Positions 1 through 8,976 of a stretch of DNA of 32,476 bases are shown in pieces (positions within the stretch are counted from its first letter, which is position 1; each line of letters begins with the position of its first letter). Below the pieces are notes generated by a model that was given only the letters and a program-made list of their open reading frames with translations, was not told the DNA's origin and did not search any database. This stretch comes from Candidatus Aerophobota bacterium (GTDB lineage: Bacteria > Aerophobota > Aerophobia > Aerophobales > AE-B3A). The stretch lies in assembly GCA_030602545.1 (NCBI GenBank), contig JAUVZN010000003.1, forward strand, positions 1 through 32,476, given 5' to 3'. A program made the position numbers and the translations under genes.

Positions 1-444
1 CTTTAAGTCGAGGGTGGACTCTACCCCCTCTACCTTCTTCCAAGTTAGGTAATGCTTGCCTAAACCCCTTCTGACTGCCTCAGGAACATCATTGGTGATG
101 GTGATCACGCCAACAGAGCTTCCCAGTATTCGAGATACAGCTGCTAAACTCTCCCCAGCCCCTATGACTGGGATATTTACTATCTCTTTGAGCTCCTTTA
201 CGGCAGGATCTGCTGCACAGCTAACGATAATCGCTTCAACACCTTTCTTTAACTCCTTTGTTAGGCTTATAATCTTCGGCTTTGCCTCTTCCTCGGATGT
301 CTTGTCGTATAGCCCTTTGGGATAGTTTTCTATACATCTGGATATGACTTTGAGTCCAGGAAAAACACCCTCAATTATCAAACCATGCCTATCAATCTCT
401 TTTTGATCTGACAGAGTTAATACCCTTATTAATCCGATATTCAT
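1..444 (-). CDS. Asp/Glu/hydantoin racemase-like protein, N-terminal part (runs off the window)
   Basis: Reverse-strand translation from ATG at 444: MNIGLIRVLTLSDQKEIDRHGLIIEGVFPGLKVISRCIENYPKG...VEAIIVSCAADPAVKELKEIVNIPVIGAGESLAAVSRILGSSVGVIT. The SCAADP and PVIGAGE motifs resemble the Asp/Glu racemase superfamily. Start overlaps the IclR stop (ATGA). Absent from the ORF track because it is open at the window edge. Confidence 0.75.
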   Translation of the reverse strand, partial: MNIGLIRVLTLSDQKEIDRHGLIIEGVFPGLKVISRCIENYPKGLYDKTSEEEAKPKIISLTKELKKGVEAIIVSCAADPAVKELKEIVNIPVIGAGESLAAVSRILGSSVGVITITNDVPEAVRRGLGKHYLTWKKVEGVESTLDLK

Positions 445-1208
445 AGTATCCACCCTGCCTTATCTATCTGTTCAGCTATCTCGCTAGCAGCTTCTATTAG
501 TAAATGAGTGAACTTATCAACCTTTGGGCCATTAATACGGTCGAGCGGTCCAGCGATGGACAATCCTGCTATTATCTTTCTATGCTTGTCTAAGATGGGC
601 GCAGCGATAGCACGGGCTCCGGGATCCAACTCTCCAGTGCTTATCGCAAATCCCTTCTTACGAATGTTCTTGAAATCGGTTTTTAATCTCTCGGGGTCCG
701 TGATCGTATTCTCAGTGAACTTAGGAAGACCTGCTTCTTTGATAATCTTGTCTTGCTCCGCCTCATCAAGATAGGCCATTATCACTTTTGCCGATGCTCC
801 TGCATGCATAAACATCGTTCGACCTTGTTCGAACGAGAGTCTCAACGTATGGTTACTTTCAACCCGCTCGATACAGATAACTTTCTCTCCATAAATGGCT
901 GTTAAGACAATAGTCTCCTCTGTTTTTTTCAGAAGTTGTTGCATTACTGGCAGGGCAATATCGATAATGCTCAACTGTTCTCGCGCAACCTGAGCTAACT
1001 CTAGGATTTTAAGGCCGAGTCGGTAATATCCTGACTTTGTATCCTCCTCAATTAACCCTTGTGATTTCAGAGTGGCAACATATCTATAGGCTGTGCTCTC
1101 GGGGAGATTCGACCGGGCTGCTATCTCTGGAATGCTCATTACGGGATAGTCTTTATCAAAGAGCGACAGAATATTTAAACCCTTCTCTAAGGTGCTTAAC
1201 TCTACCAT
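441..1208 (-). CDS. IclR family transcriptional regulator
   Basis: 255 aa; N-terminal winged helix (LEKGLNILSLFDKDYPVMSIPEIAARSNLPESTAYRYVATLKSQGLIEED) and C-terminal IclR effector domain (GARAIAAPILDKHRKIIAGLSIAGPLDRI). Confidence 0.95.
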   Translation of the reverse strand: MVELSTLEKGLNILSLFDKDYPVMSIPEIAARSNLPESTAYRYVATLKSQGLIEEDTKSGYYRLGLKILELAQVAREQLSIIDIALPVMQQLLKKTEETIVLTAIYGEKVICIERVESNHTLRLSFEQGRTMFMHAGASAKVIMAYLDEAEQDKIIKEAGLPKFTENTITDPERLKTDFKNIRKKGFAISTGELDPGARAIAAPILDKHRKIIAGLSIAGPLDRINGPKVDKFTHLLIEAASEIAEQIDKAGWIL

Positions 1209-1273
1209 CCTTAACCCTCTTTCCCAAATTCTAAGAACTCTTTCTCAGAAACTGATACCATAAAGTATTCTCC

Positions 1274-1357
1274 TTGTCAAGGGCGCGTCCCTTTTGTTAA
1301 TTTTTAATTAACAATCTGCTTCCCAGTAGTTGACAAAGTTTCTAATCATGGTAAATT
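1274..1357. promoter_or_regulatory. Divergent promoter/operator region between the IclR gene and the ABC operon
   Basis: Perfect 9-3-9 inverted repeat TTGTTAATT-TTT-AATTAACAA at 1294-1314. TTGACA (1330-1335) with TAAATT (1352-1357), 16-nt spacer, on +. TTGACA (1280-1275) with a weak TATCAG (1257-1252) on -. Confidence 0.45.
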
Positions 1358-1651
1358 ACAATTGGTTTCCTGGAAAGACTTAACTGTTACATTCAGGGGA
1401 TAAAGCTATTCGATAAGAGGCTCTTTTTCTCTCTGGGAGGGTCAAAGATGCGACTTTCTCAAAAAGCGGCTCTTAATAAAGGTGTTGATCTTTGGCAAAG
1501 GAAGAGTTAAAAATGAGGCCAGAGGGAGGTGAGAGAGCAAGTATGGCCATTAGCTGGAACAAAGGAAAGGTTTCAGGGGAAAATAAACCAAGTCTATGAG
1601 TGAAAAATACAAGCTAGGGAAAGGAGGTGTACTAAGAAAAGCCAAGGAAGA

Positions 1652-1689
1652 CTCGAGTAATTGGGATGAACTCGAGTAATTGGGATGAA
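1652..1689. repeat. Perfect 19-bp tandem duplication (CTCGAGTAATTGGGATGAA x2)
   Basis: Read directly at 1652-1670 and 1671-1689. Confidence 0.95.
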
Positions 1690-1742
1690 AAAGAGCTTGG
1701 AAACACGTTTTTAAACTGAAAGTTTTAGGAGAGGAGGCAAGA

Positions 1743-2873
1743 ATGAGAAGATTAGTAGATGTGGTGGTCACTAGTATCCTGCTGGGTCTTCTTATTAACG
1801 TGGGTGCGGTAGGTGGTGCAGAAGAACCTGTTCGAATCGGCCTTTTGTGTCCCATTACAGGAACTCAAGCTGTGATGTCGGAGGATATGCTGACAGGAGC
1901 AAAGATGGCAGTAGAGGAGACCAATGCGGCGGGTGGCGTATTAGGGAGACCTCTGGAATTAATTGTCGAGGACACCGAAACCCGGCCGGCACCCGGAATG
2001 GATGCCGCACGAAAACTGATAGGGGTGGATAGGGTTGAAATCCTAACAGGCGGTTTTTCTAGCGGCGTGTCCCTGCCAATTGCTGAGTATGCTCAAGAGC
2101 AAGGAGTTCTTTATGTTTTGGCCGTTCCAACTTCCCCGTTGTTCCGTGACGTCGGCCCGTGTTGTATGAGTATCACGGTGGTGGATAGCTTTAAAGGTAA
2201 AGCGGTAGCGGACTTTGCTGTTGAAGATTCGGGCAAGAAGAAATTTGCCTTGATCCATATGAATAATGCATTTGGACAAGCGATAAAGCAGGTAACCATT
2301 AACAGGCTCAAGGAGTTGGGCGCTGAAATAGTGACCGAAGTGGATTACGAGTTGAACAAGGTAGACTACAAAGCAGAGCTTCTGAGATTATTTGCAAAGG
2401 ATCCAGAAGCGATTGTCGGCACCTGGTATGCAAAAGAAGGCCTGGTGACCGCTAAACAAGCATATGAGATGGGGTTGCTCAACGTAGATAAGGTGCCCTG
2501 GTACGTGTCTGAAATAACATCAAGCTACGCAGAGGCATTAGACAAAATCCCAGAGGTCCTTGAAGGTATAAAAGGGCTTGATCCACTCGAACCCGGCAGA
2601 CTCTTTTCGGAGAAGTTCAAAGAAAGAATGGGACGTGAGCCGATAACGGCCTTTGCTGCTCACTACTATGATGCTGTAAGGATGATCGCAATGGCTATAA
2701 ACTTCGCCAATTCTACAGACCCGGCTGCGGTGCGAGATACATTGTTTGAAATCGATGACTGGTACAGAGGCATGTCTTATGGAGGAGACAAAAGATTTGA
2801 TGAAGATGGGATGCAGGACCATGCTCAATTCCGGAAGGTAATTATCCAAAACGGGAAAAAAGTTGATTATTAG
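1743..2873 (+). CDS. ABC transporter substrate-binding protein, branched-chain amino acid (LivK/Peripla_BP_6) type
   Basis: 376 aa; signal-peptide-like N-terminus (MRRLVDVVVTSILLGLLINVGAVGGA) then VRIGLLCPITGTQAVMSEDMLTGAKMAVEETNAAGGVLGRPLELIVEDTET. Followed by matching permease and ATPase genes. Confidence 0.93.
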   Translation: MRRLVDVVVTSILLGLLINVGAVGGAEEPVRIGLLCPITGTQAVMSEDMLTGAKMAVEETNAAGGVLGRPLELIVEDTETRPAPGMDAARKLIGVDRVEILTGGFSSGVSLPIAEYAQEQGVLYVLAVPTSPLFRDVGPCCMSITVVDSFKGKAVADFAVEDSGKKKFALIHMNNAFGQAIKQVTINRLKELGAEIVTEVDYELNKVDYKAELLRLFAKDPEAIVGTWYAKEGLVTAKQAYEMGLLNVDKVPWYVSEITSSYAEALDKIPEVLEGIKGLDPLEPGRLFSEKFKERMGREPITAFAAHYYDAVRMIAMAINFANSTDPAAVRDTLFEIDDWYRGMSYGGDKRFDEDGMQDHAQFRKVIIQNGKKVDY

Positions 2874-2946
2874 GGAGAATGAGAATACTCTTGAGCAAGG
2901 TTGACTATTTCCTGGATATCAGTTGACGGTCCATGGAGTGAGTGGA

Positions 2947-2982
2947 AGACCCCACCGGCGCTTACCCTGGTCGGCGGGGTCT
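2947..2982 (+). terminator. Intercistronic hairpin between the SBP and first permease gene (attenuator or processing hairpin)
   Basis: AGACCCCACCG ... CGGCGGGGTCT, 11-bp stem with one mismatch and a 14-nt loop, in the ~200-nt gap before the likely permease start. Confidence 0.45.
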
Positions 2983-3070
2983 AATTTCATATGTTAAACT
3001 AGTAATACCTTTCCATTTTCTTCCACATGCTCGAGTTGACACCTATTCGAAAGTTTTGGGGTATTACAAT

Positions 3071-3985
3071 ATGGACTTTTCTCAAATCATAGCCAATAGC
3101 CTAGTCAGAGGAGCCGAACTGAGCCTGTTAGCTATTGGACTTACTATGGTTTTTGATATTTTGAAATTTGCCAACTTTGCTCACGCTGATTATGCCGTTT
3201 TGGGCGCCTTTTTGGTTTATTCACTTAATCAGGTGCTTGGGTTAAGCCTGTTCCTTGCGGTCATTCTAGCTGCCCCTGCCACTGCGTTGATCGGTATTTG
3301 TATAGACACAGCTATTTTCAAACCCCTGAGAAGAAAAGAAGCCAAAGTAGTAACTGCAATGGTATGCTCGCTGGGCATCGGCATCGCTTTAAGGAATATT
3401 TTGCGATTGATATGGACCAGTCGCACGAAGACATACGCAATACCAATACAAAAACCCATTGAAATACTTGGCGCAAGACTTACCTTTACCCAGATAGGCA
3501 TAGTGTTGACCGGATTCATTTCCATGGTAATCTTTCATTTATTGCTACATCGAACAAAATTCGGAAAAGCGCTACGGGCAATTTCTGACAATAGGGTATT
3601 GGCCAGTGCTTGTGCCATTGACTCCGAGAAAGTGATCAAATGGATGTGGTTTATAGCATGCTGCTATGGAGTTATGGGAGGAACTATGATTGCGATGGAG
3701 CACCTCCTTTATCCTAGGTTGGGTTTTGATATTTTAATCCCGGTTTTTTGTGCCGCTATATTGGGAGGTATTGGTAATCCTTATGGGGCTATGTTGGGAG
3801 CACTGACTCTTGCCCTAGCTGAAAATATTGTTCTGGCCCTAGACTTTAGTTATTTGATAAGTTTAGGCGGATTGTTCGAGGTTGGTCCGATTCAAATAAG
3901 TACAGGTTACAAACCGGCAATTAGCTTCGTCATTTTAGTAGCTGTTTTGCTCTTTAGGCCAACTGGAATTTTAGGAAGGAAATAA
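3071..3985 (+). CDS. livH: Branched-chain amino acid ABC transporter permease (LivH type)
   Basis: ORF track starts at a GTG at 2942, but that extension overlaps the hairpin. MDFSQIIANSLVRGAELSLLAIGLTMVFDILKFANFAHADYAVLGAF from ATG 3071 matches the usual LivH N-terminus. Confidence 0.9.
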   Translation: MDFSQIIANSLVRGAELSLLAIGLTMVFDILKFANFAHADYAVLGAFLVYSLNQVLGLSLFLAVILAAPATALIGICIDTAIFKPLRRKEAKVVTAMVCSLGIGIALRNILRLIWTSRTKTYAIPIQKPIEILGARLTFTQIGIVLTGFISMVIFHLLLHRTKFGKALRAISDNRVLASACAIDSEKVIKWMWFIACCYGVMGGTMIAMEHLLYPRLGFDILIPVFCAAILGGIGNPYGAMLGALTLALAENIVLALDFSYLISLGGLFEVGPIQISTGYKPAISFVILVAVLLFRPTGILGRK

Positions 3986-3986
3986 G

Positions 3987-4907
3987 ATGCCTGTAATCTA
4001 CTTTCTCATATATCTTCTAACCATGATCGGTATATATAGCCTGCTTGCTATGAGCCTTAACTTTCAAGTTGGTTTTACAGGACTAATAAATTTTGGTCAA
4101 GTTGCCTTCTTCTGTATAGGGGCTTATGCATCGTCGCTTTTAGTGACAAAAGCAGGAGCGCCTCTAATATTGGGTTTTGTGGGGGGGATGGCTCTGAGCG
4201 GACTGTTCGGTTACATAATCAGTATTCCAACAAAGTCTTTAAAGGCTGATTATTGGGCAATCGCAACTCTCGCCGGTGGAGAGGTGGTCAGGCTACTCGC
4301 TCTAAATGAGGGGTGGTTGACAGAGGGTCCTTTTGGAGTTATGAGCATTCCTCAACCATTAAGGTGGCTCTTTTCCAAGGATAGTTACCCTCTTTTCTAC
4401 CTCTTCTTAATTGCTGCCTGCGTGCTAATAATCTACTTTGTCTTATCTTTACTAACCAACTCTCCATTCGGAAGGAATCTTAAAGCAATTAGGGATGAGG
4501 AAGATCTATGTTTGAGTTTAGGGAAAAATACTAGGAAATTAAAATTGCAGGCGATGGTTGTAGCTGGGATGGTCGCCGGCCTAGCTGGTGCGCTATTTGC
4601 CCACTATATAACCTATATTTCTCCAGAAAACTTCAAACCTATCGAAACTTTTCTTATGTGGGCCATGATTATAGTGGGGGGAAGAGGAAACCATCTAGGT
4701 GCTATCCTTGGTGCTGTGGTTATCCAGTTATTTAATGTCTCTACCAGATTCATTGGTGGTTACGTACCGTTGGGCTCCGATACTATGGCGGCGCTAAGAA
4801 TGGTCATAATCGGCCTTTTGATAGTCTTGTTCCTCCTGTATGCACCTGAGGGCTTGATAAGGGAGAGGAAGAAAGTGTATCATCTAAAACGCAAGCACAT
4901 CGAGTGA
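3987..4907 (+). CDS. livM: Branched-chain amino acid ABC transporter permease (LivM type)
   Basis: 306 aa; LAMSLNFQVGFTGLINFGQVAFFCIGAYASSLL and IVGGRGNHLGAILGAVVI motifs. Confidence 0.92.
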   Translation: MPVIYFLIYLLTMIGIYSLLAMSLNFQVGFTGLINFGQVAFFCIGAYASSLLVTKAGAPLILGFVGGMALSGLFGYIISIPTKSLKADYWAIATLAGGEVVRLLALNEGWLTEGPFGVMSIPQPLRWLFSKDSYPLFYLFLIAACVLIIYFVLSLLTNSPFGRNLKAIRDEEDLCLSLGKNTRKLKLQAMVVAGMVAGLAGALFAHYITYISPENFKPIETFLMWAMIIVGGRGNHLGAILGAVVIQLFNVSTRFIGGYVPLGSDTMAALRMVIIGLLIVLFLLYAPEGLIRERKKVYHLKRKHIE

Positions 4908-5677
4908 ACAATTCTATGTTAACGTTAACTATCAGAGATCTGCAAAAGAATTTCGGTAGCCTAAGGGCATTAGATCGAGTATCACTCGAAGTCCAAGGCA
5001 ATTCTATCGTAGGGCTAATAGGGCCTAATGGTTCGGGAAAAACTACTTTATTCAACGTAGTTTCGGGCTTTTATGAAAAGGATGGAGGGGAAATCTATTT
5101 CAAAGGAGAGAGGATAGATGGTCTAAGGCCGGATCAAATTGTAAAAAAAGGGCTCAGCCGAACTTTTCAGGTATGTAAAGCTCCTGAGAAATTAACAGTA
5201 TTAGAAAATATGATGCTAGCAGCAAAAAGTCAGATAGGAGAGGATCCATTTAGTGCACTGTTCAGGCGCCCGCGGGTCTCTATGTTGGAAAAAGCTAATT
5301 TAGATAGAGCGATGGATCTGCTTGAGGTGCTACAACTTGTTGATTTAAGAAACGAATATGCTGGCGATCTATCTGGTGGACAGAAAAAGCTTCTCTCGCT
5401 GGGAAGGGCTTTTATGCTGGACCCCGATCTAATATTGCTGGATGAACCTACCGCCGGTGTAAATCTTACTTTGGCCACGCAGTTACTGAAAGTGATAAGA
5501 GAACTCCAAAAAAAAGAAGGTAAAACTTTCTTTATAATCGAGCATAGTATGAAGGTCATCAGTGACATTTGTGATAAAGTTCTCGTATTGAACTTTGGGA
5601 AAATAATGGCTGAGGGAACACCAGAGGAGATTCGGAAGGATGAACAGGTACTAAAGGCATATCTAAGTGGCGCTTGA
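4904..5677 (+). CDS. livG: ABC transporter ATP-binding protein (LivG type)
   Basis: Walker A GPNGSGKTT, signature LSGGQKK, Walker B LILLDEPTAGV; GTG start overlaps the upstream stop. Confidence 0.94.
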   Translation: MNNSMLTLTIRDLQKNFGSLRALDRVSLEVQGNSIVGLIGPNGSGKTTLFNVVSGFYEKDGGEIYFKGERIDGLRPDQIVKKGLSRTFQVCKAPEKLTVLENMMLAAKSQIGEDPFSALFRRPRVSMLEKANLDRAMDLLEVLQLVDLRNEYAGDLSGGQKKLLSLGRAFMLDPDLILLDEPTAGVNLTLATQLLKVIRELQKKEGKTFFIIEHSMKVISDICDKVLVLNFGKIMAEGTPEEIRKDEQVLKAYLSGA

Positions 5678-5706
5678 GGAAGCCTGTTTCGGGAGGTTCA
5701 AGCAGA

Positions 5707-6414
5707 ATGCCTTTATTAAAGGTAAGTAATATAGTTTCAGGTTATGGGCGTACAGAGATCCTACACGGTGTTTCCATGTACGTTGATCAAGATGAGATTG
5801 TGACAATCATTGGACCTAATGGAGCTGGAAAATCCACGTTATTCAAGACAATAATGGGATATCTGATACCTAGTACTGGAAACATTCTATTTTTGGAAGA
5901 AGAGGTGGCCAAATTAGAGCCGAATAAAAAAGTGGAGAGAGGTATGGCCTATGTTCCACAACTTGAAAATGTTTTTCTATCCCTTACAGTTCAAGAAAAT
6001 TTGGAAATGGGAGGTTACTCAAGAGATAGCAAAAAGGTAAGAGAAGGGGTAGAGAATGCATATGATACTTTTCCAGTATTGAAAGAGAAGAGAAATAAAA
6101 AGGCACATACGCTCAGCGGTGGACAAAGGCAAATGTTGGGAATGGCTAGGGCACTCATGACTGAACCAAATCTCATATTGATAGATGAGCCGTCTGCTGG
6201 ACTCGACCCGAGAGCTACGGAAGCAGTATTTAATCAAATTAAGAATTTGCATAAAGAAGGGGTAGCAATCATAATTATTGAACAAGATGCCTATAGGTCC
6301 TTAAATATATCTGATAGAGGATATGTTTTGGCTATGGGGCAGAACCAATTTGACGACTCGGCTGATAGGATCCTTAATAATGACCAAATAAGAGAAGCTT
6401 ATTTGGGCGGCTAG
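5707..6414 (+). CDS. livF: ABC transporter ATP-binding protein (LivF type)
   Basis: Walker A GPNGAGKST, LSGGQRQM, LILIDEPSAGLDP. ORF track begins at TTG 5674; ATG 5707 is preceded by GGGAGG and is the likelier start. Confidence 0.93.
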   Translation: MPLLKVSNIVSGYGRTEILHGVSMYVDQDEIVTIIGPNGAGKSTLFKTIMGYLIPSTGNILFLEEEVAKLEPNKKVERGMAYVPQLENVFLSLTVQENLEMGGYSRDSKKVREGVENAYDTFPVLKEKRNKKAHTLSGGQRQMLGMARALMTEPNLILIDEPSAGLDPRATEAVFNQIKNLHKEGVAIIIIEQDAYRSLNISDRGYVLAMGQNQFDDSADRILNNDQIREAYLGG

Positions 6415-6649
6415 TTTCCGGTAGGATCTTGGTCAATGGACTTCCTAGCAATTGCAAATCCCTTGAAGAGGTAGCTAGGGGAACTTTCTCCTCAATACTA
6501 TGGAAAATCTCCTCTTGAGTTAGCAGGTGTTGACATAAGCGGTATAAATTGGGTCAAATACTCTCAAAGGAAATGAGCACCAACGAGATACGCAGCTAAT
6601 TTTTGTCAGTATTCATCAAAATATTTTCCCCAAAAAATGTGGGGCTGAC

Positions 6650-7459
6650 TCACATTGTAGGCTCTTCTCGCGTACATTCGGCCAATCGGTGGACTAGGTA
6701 GAACATACTGGCCTGCGACCCTCCATCGACGTTGATATCCTCCCCGGTGATGTAACTGGAGTCGCCCGATGCAAGAAAGATAGCGACCCTGGCCATCTCT
6801 TCCGGTGTTCCATGCCTATTCATTGGTATTGCCCTAGTCCTTGCTTCCAGAAGCTTTTCGCTTGGGTAGGCCTCTCGCTGTAAAGGGGTCATTACCGGTC
6901 CGGGACTGAGCGCATTGACCCGAATGCCGTATTTTGCCCATTCAACAGCAAGGAGACGGGTCAGTCCTATCACTCCGGCCTTGCTAGGCGTATAGGCACC
7001 ACTGTTGAGCTCAGGCATGTGAGCGGATATTGAAGCCACATTGATTATGGATCCTCCAGATTTTCTTTCGATCATGTGCCGCCCAACAGCCTGGCAGCAG
7101 AGAAACACACCTTTTAGATTAACTTCGATAACCCGGTCCCAATCCTCTTCTCTCAGGTTTTCAATGGGGCCAGCAACATAGATCCCGGCGTTATTGACCA
7201 GGATATCGATTCTGCCGAAAGTCCTTAAGGTCTGCTGGACCATCCGATCTACATCATTGCTTCTTGAAACGTCTCCCTGTATAGCTTCGGCTCGACGCCC
7301 CAGAGTCCGGATCTCATTTGCTACTGTATCTGCCCCATCAATGTTTCGATCACAGTTCACTACCACATCGGCTCCTGCTTCAGCAAATCCCAGGGCGATG
7401 CCCCTTCCTATTCCTTGGCTAGCACCTGTTACGATTGCGATCTTGTCTTTGAGTTTCAA
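6650..7459 (-). CDS. SDR family NAD(P)-dependent oxidoreductase
   Basis: 269 aa; TGASQGIGRGIA, NNAGIYVAGP, YTPSKAGVIGLTR, and terminal ITGEDINVDGGSQ. Confidence 0.95.
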   Translation of the reverse strand: MKLKDKIAIVTGASQGIGRGIALGFAEAGADVVVNCDRNIDGADTVANEIRTLGRRAEAIQGDVSRSNDVDRMVQQTLRTFGRIDILVNNAGIYVAGPIENLREEDWDRVIEVNLKGVFLCCQAVGRHMIERKSGGSIINVASISAHMPELNSGAYTPSKAGVIGLTRLLAVEWAKYGIRVNALSPGPVMTPLQREAYPSEKLLEARTRAIPMNRHGTPEEMARVAIFLASGDSSYITGEDINVDGGSQASMFYLVHRLAECTREEPTM

Positions 7460-7542
7460 CTGGAATTACCCCTTTTCTGAACCACATCTTTCACTCCATA
7501 ATATTTGAGGCATTCCCCATTGTCAAGAGAGGAATTAGCTCT

Positions 7543-8005
7543 TGTCGTTGCAAAGTGATAATGTCACCCCTTCATAAGATCTGATATACTACCTCCCAAT
7601 AATTGAGGGAGGTGAAAATGGAGAGGTGGCAATTGAGTACAAAAGAGATCAGAAGATATAACGTTATTGAAAATGCCATAGAGGGATATCTGAAAGCACA
7701 TCAAGCTGCCGAAGAGCTTCACCTATCTACAAGATAAATATTTAGACTCAAGAAAGCGTTGAGAGAGAAAGGAATGGAAGGACTTATCCACGGAAATAAA
7801 GGCAGACCATCGCCTCGGCGAATACCGGAATCTGTAAGAGGTACAATAAATTCTCTTTTCTTTTACAAGGGAGAACAACTTCCGTACAGACCTGTTATTC
7901 CTGTAGAAGGGGAAAGACATACTTCTCCTCAAATGAGAGCTTTAGCGGTGGGGGTATGACATTTCTATTTTGCAAAAAGTATGACATATTTACTTTGCAT
8001 TGACA
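7543..8005 (+). mobile_element. Degenerate insertion-sequence remnant with terminal inverted repeats
   Basis: Left end TGTCGTTGCAAAGTGATAATGTCA (7543-7566) matches the reverse complement of right end TGACATATTTACTTTGCATTGACA (7982-8005) at 19 of 24 positions. A second copy of the end motif (TGACATTTCTATTTTGCA) lies at 7957-7974. A transposase HTH fragment lies between. Confidence 0.7.
7618..7959 (+). pseudogene. Truncated transposase/integrase N-terminal HTH fragment
   Basis: Frame from ATG 7618: MERWQLSTKEIRRYNVIENAIEGYLKAHQAAEELHLSTR*IFRLKKALREKGMEGLIHGNKGRPSPRRIPESVRGTI... An in-frame TAA interrupts a winged-helix transposase N-terminus, and no catalytic domain follows. Confidence 0.7.
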
Positions 8006-8023
8006 CGGCTCAACTTAAGAGAC

Positions 8024-8060
8024 TTGACAGATGTAAAGGATTGTGTATAATGTATACAAT
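8024..8060 (+). promoter_or_regulatory. Sigma70-like promoter with overlapping GntR-type operator
   Basis: TTGACA (8024-8029), 16-nt spacer, TATAAT (8046-8051). The -10 sits inside the near-palindrome ATTGTGTATAATGTATACAAT (8040-8060), similar to the TTGTATACAA operator type of FCD-GntR regulators. The next gene encodes an FCD-GntR regulator. Confidence 0.65.
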
Positions 8061-8273
8061 CATTGAGGGGTGTTTTGATTGGTTGGAATTTCAGTAGAAT
8101 CCGAATGATTCAAAACAAGGAAGAGTTCCGTACTTAAAGTCGAAATTCTCTAAAAACGTAAGATCTCTAAAAATCAAGATATTCAGAGTAACAGCCCAGT
8201 TTTCCGAGAATTGCGTCAGAGATAAAATCAAGCCCGATGAGCTCGGGAGTTCAGAGGAAAGGATCAAAGGAAT

Positions 8274-8960
8274 ATGCAGTTTAAATTCCCAGAACCGCCA
8301 AGGCTCAATAGTCGTCCTAGTTTGAGTGAAGCTGTCTATGAGATGATCAAACAGAGGCTGCTCAGTCAGGAGCTGGAACCAGGCACCAAGCTCAGGGAGG
8401 AGGATTTAGCAGATCAGCTGGGGGTGAGTAGAACCCCGGTGAGAGAGGCCATAAACAAGTTGGAGCGGGAGGGATTGGTGGAGATCATTCCCCGCTATGG
8501 TACCTTCGTGGCCAATATCTCTTCCAAAGATGTGGAGGAAATTTACCAGATTAGAGAAGCTCTGGAGTGTCTCGCCATGAGATTAGCCCTGCCTCGATTC
8601 AGTAAGGATAAACTTCTAGAGCTGGCCCGTATTCATAAAGAGTGCAAAGTTCCTTTAGAGAAGGGGGACTTTGATCCCTTCATCAAAGTAGATACGGCCT
8701 TTCATGATCTTTTAGTAAAACTTTCAAAAAACAAGAGATTAATTCGTTTCATGAGTAATCTGAACAATCAGATAAGACTAGGAAGACTGGAGTCTTTCTC
8801 CGTACCGGGCCGAGCAAGAAAATCCCTTGCCGAACACCAGAGAATAATCGAGGCCATGCTGGAAGGGAATGCTGAGGAAGCAGAGAACCTGGTTAGACAG
8901 CACAGCCGAAACGTTAAAGATAATATACTCTATTTTCTGAAAATGAAAAAAAGAGACTAA
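8274..8960 (+). CDS. GntR family (FCD subfamily) transcriptional regulator
   Basis: N-terminal wHTH (EAVYEMIKQRLLSQELEPGTKLREEDLADQLGVSRTPVREAINKLEREGLVEIIPRYGTFV) and FCD-type helical domain (FHDLLVKLSKNKRL...EHQRIIEAMLEGNAEEAENLVRQHSRNV). Confidence 0.95.
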   Translation: MQFKFPEPPRLNSRPSLSEAVYEMIKQRLLSQELEPGTKLREEDLADQLGVSRTPVREAINKLEREGLVEIIPRYGTFVANISSKDVEEIYQIREALECLAMRLALPRFSKDKLLELARIHKECKVPLEKGDFDPFIKVDTAFHDLLVKLSKNKRLIRFMSNLNNQIRLGRLESFSVPGRARKSLAEHQRIIEAMLEGNAEEAENLVRQHSRNVKDNILYFLKMKKRD

Positions 8961-8976
8961 TTTTTGTAAAGGAGGT

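Noticed and set aside
56-325. ORF 56-325 (+)
   Set aside because: Antisense to the partial racemase-like gene (444-1, -), whose translation is family-like.
1550-1855. ORF 1550-1855 (-)
   Set aside because: Overlaps the SBP start and the intergenic repeat; no recognisable domain.
6620-6649. CCCCA-AAAAATG-TGGGG hairpin downstream of the SDR gene as a terminator
   Set aside because: Only a 5-bp stem with a poor T-tract; too weak to call.
7759-7959. ORF 7759-7959 (+) as a stand-alone small gene
   Set aside because: Same frame as the upstream transposase HTH fragment from 7618, separated by one TAA; it is part of the IS pseudogene.
8141-8176. TCTCTAAAAA repeated twice in the GntR leader
   Set aside because: Short, A-rich; no evidence of a riboswitch or array.
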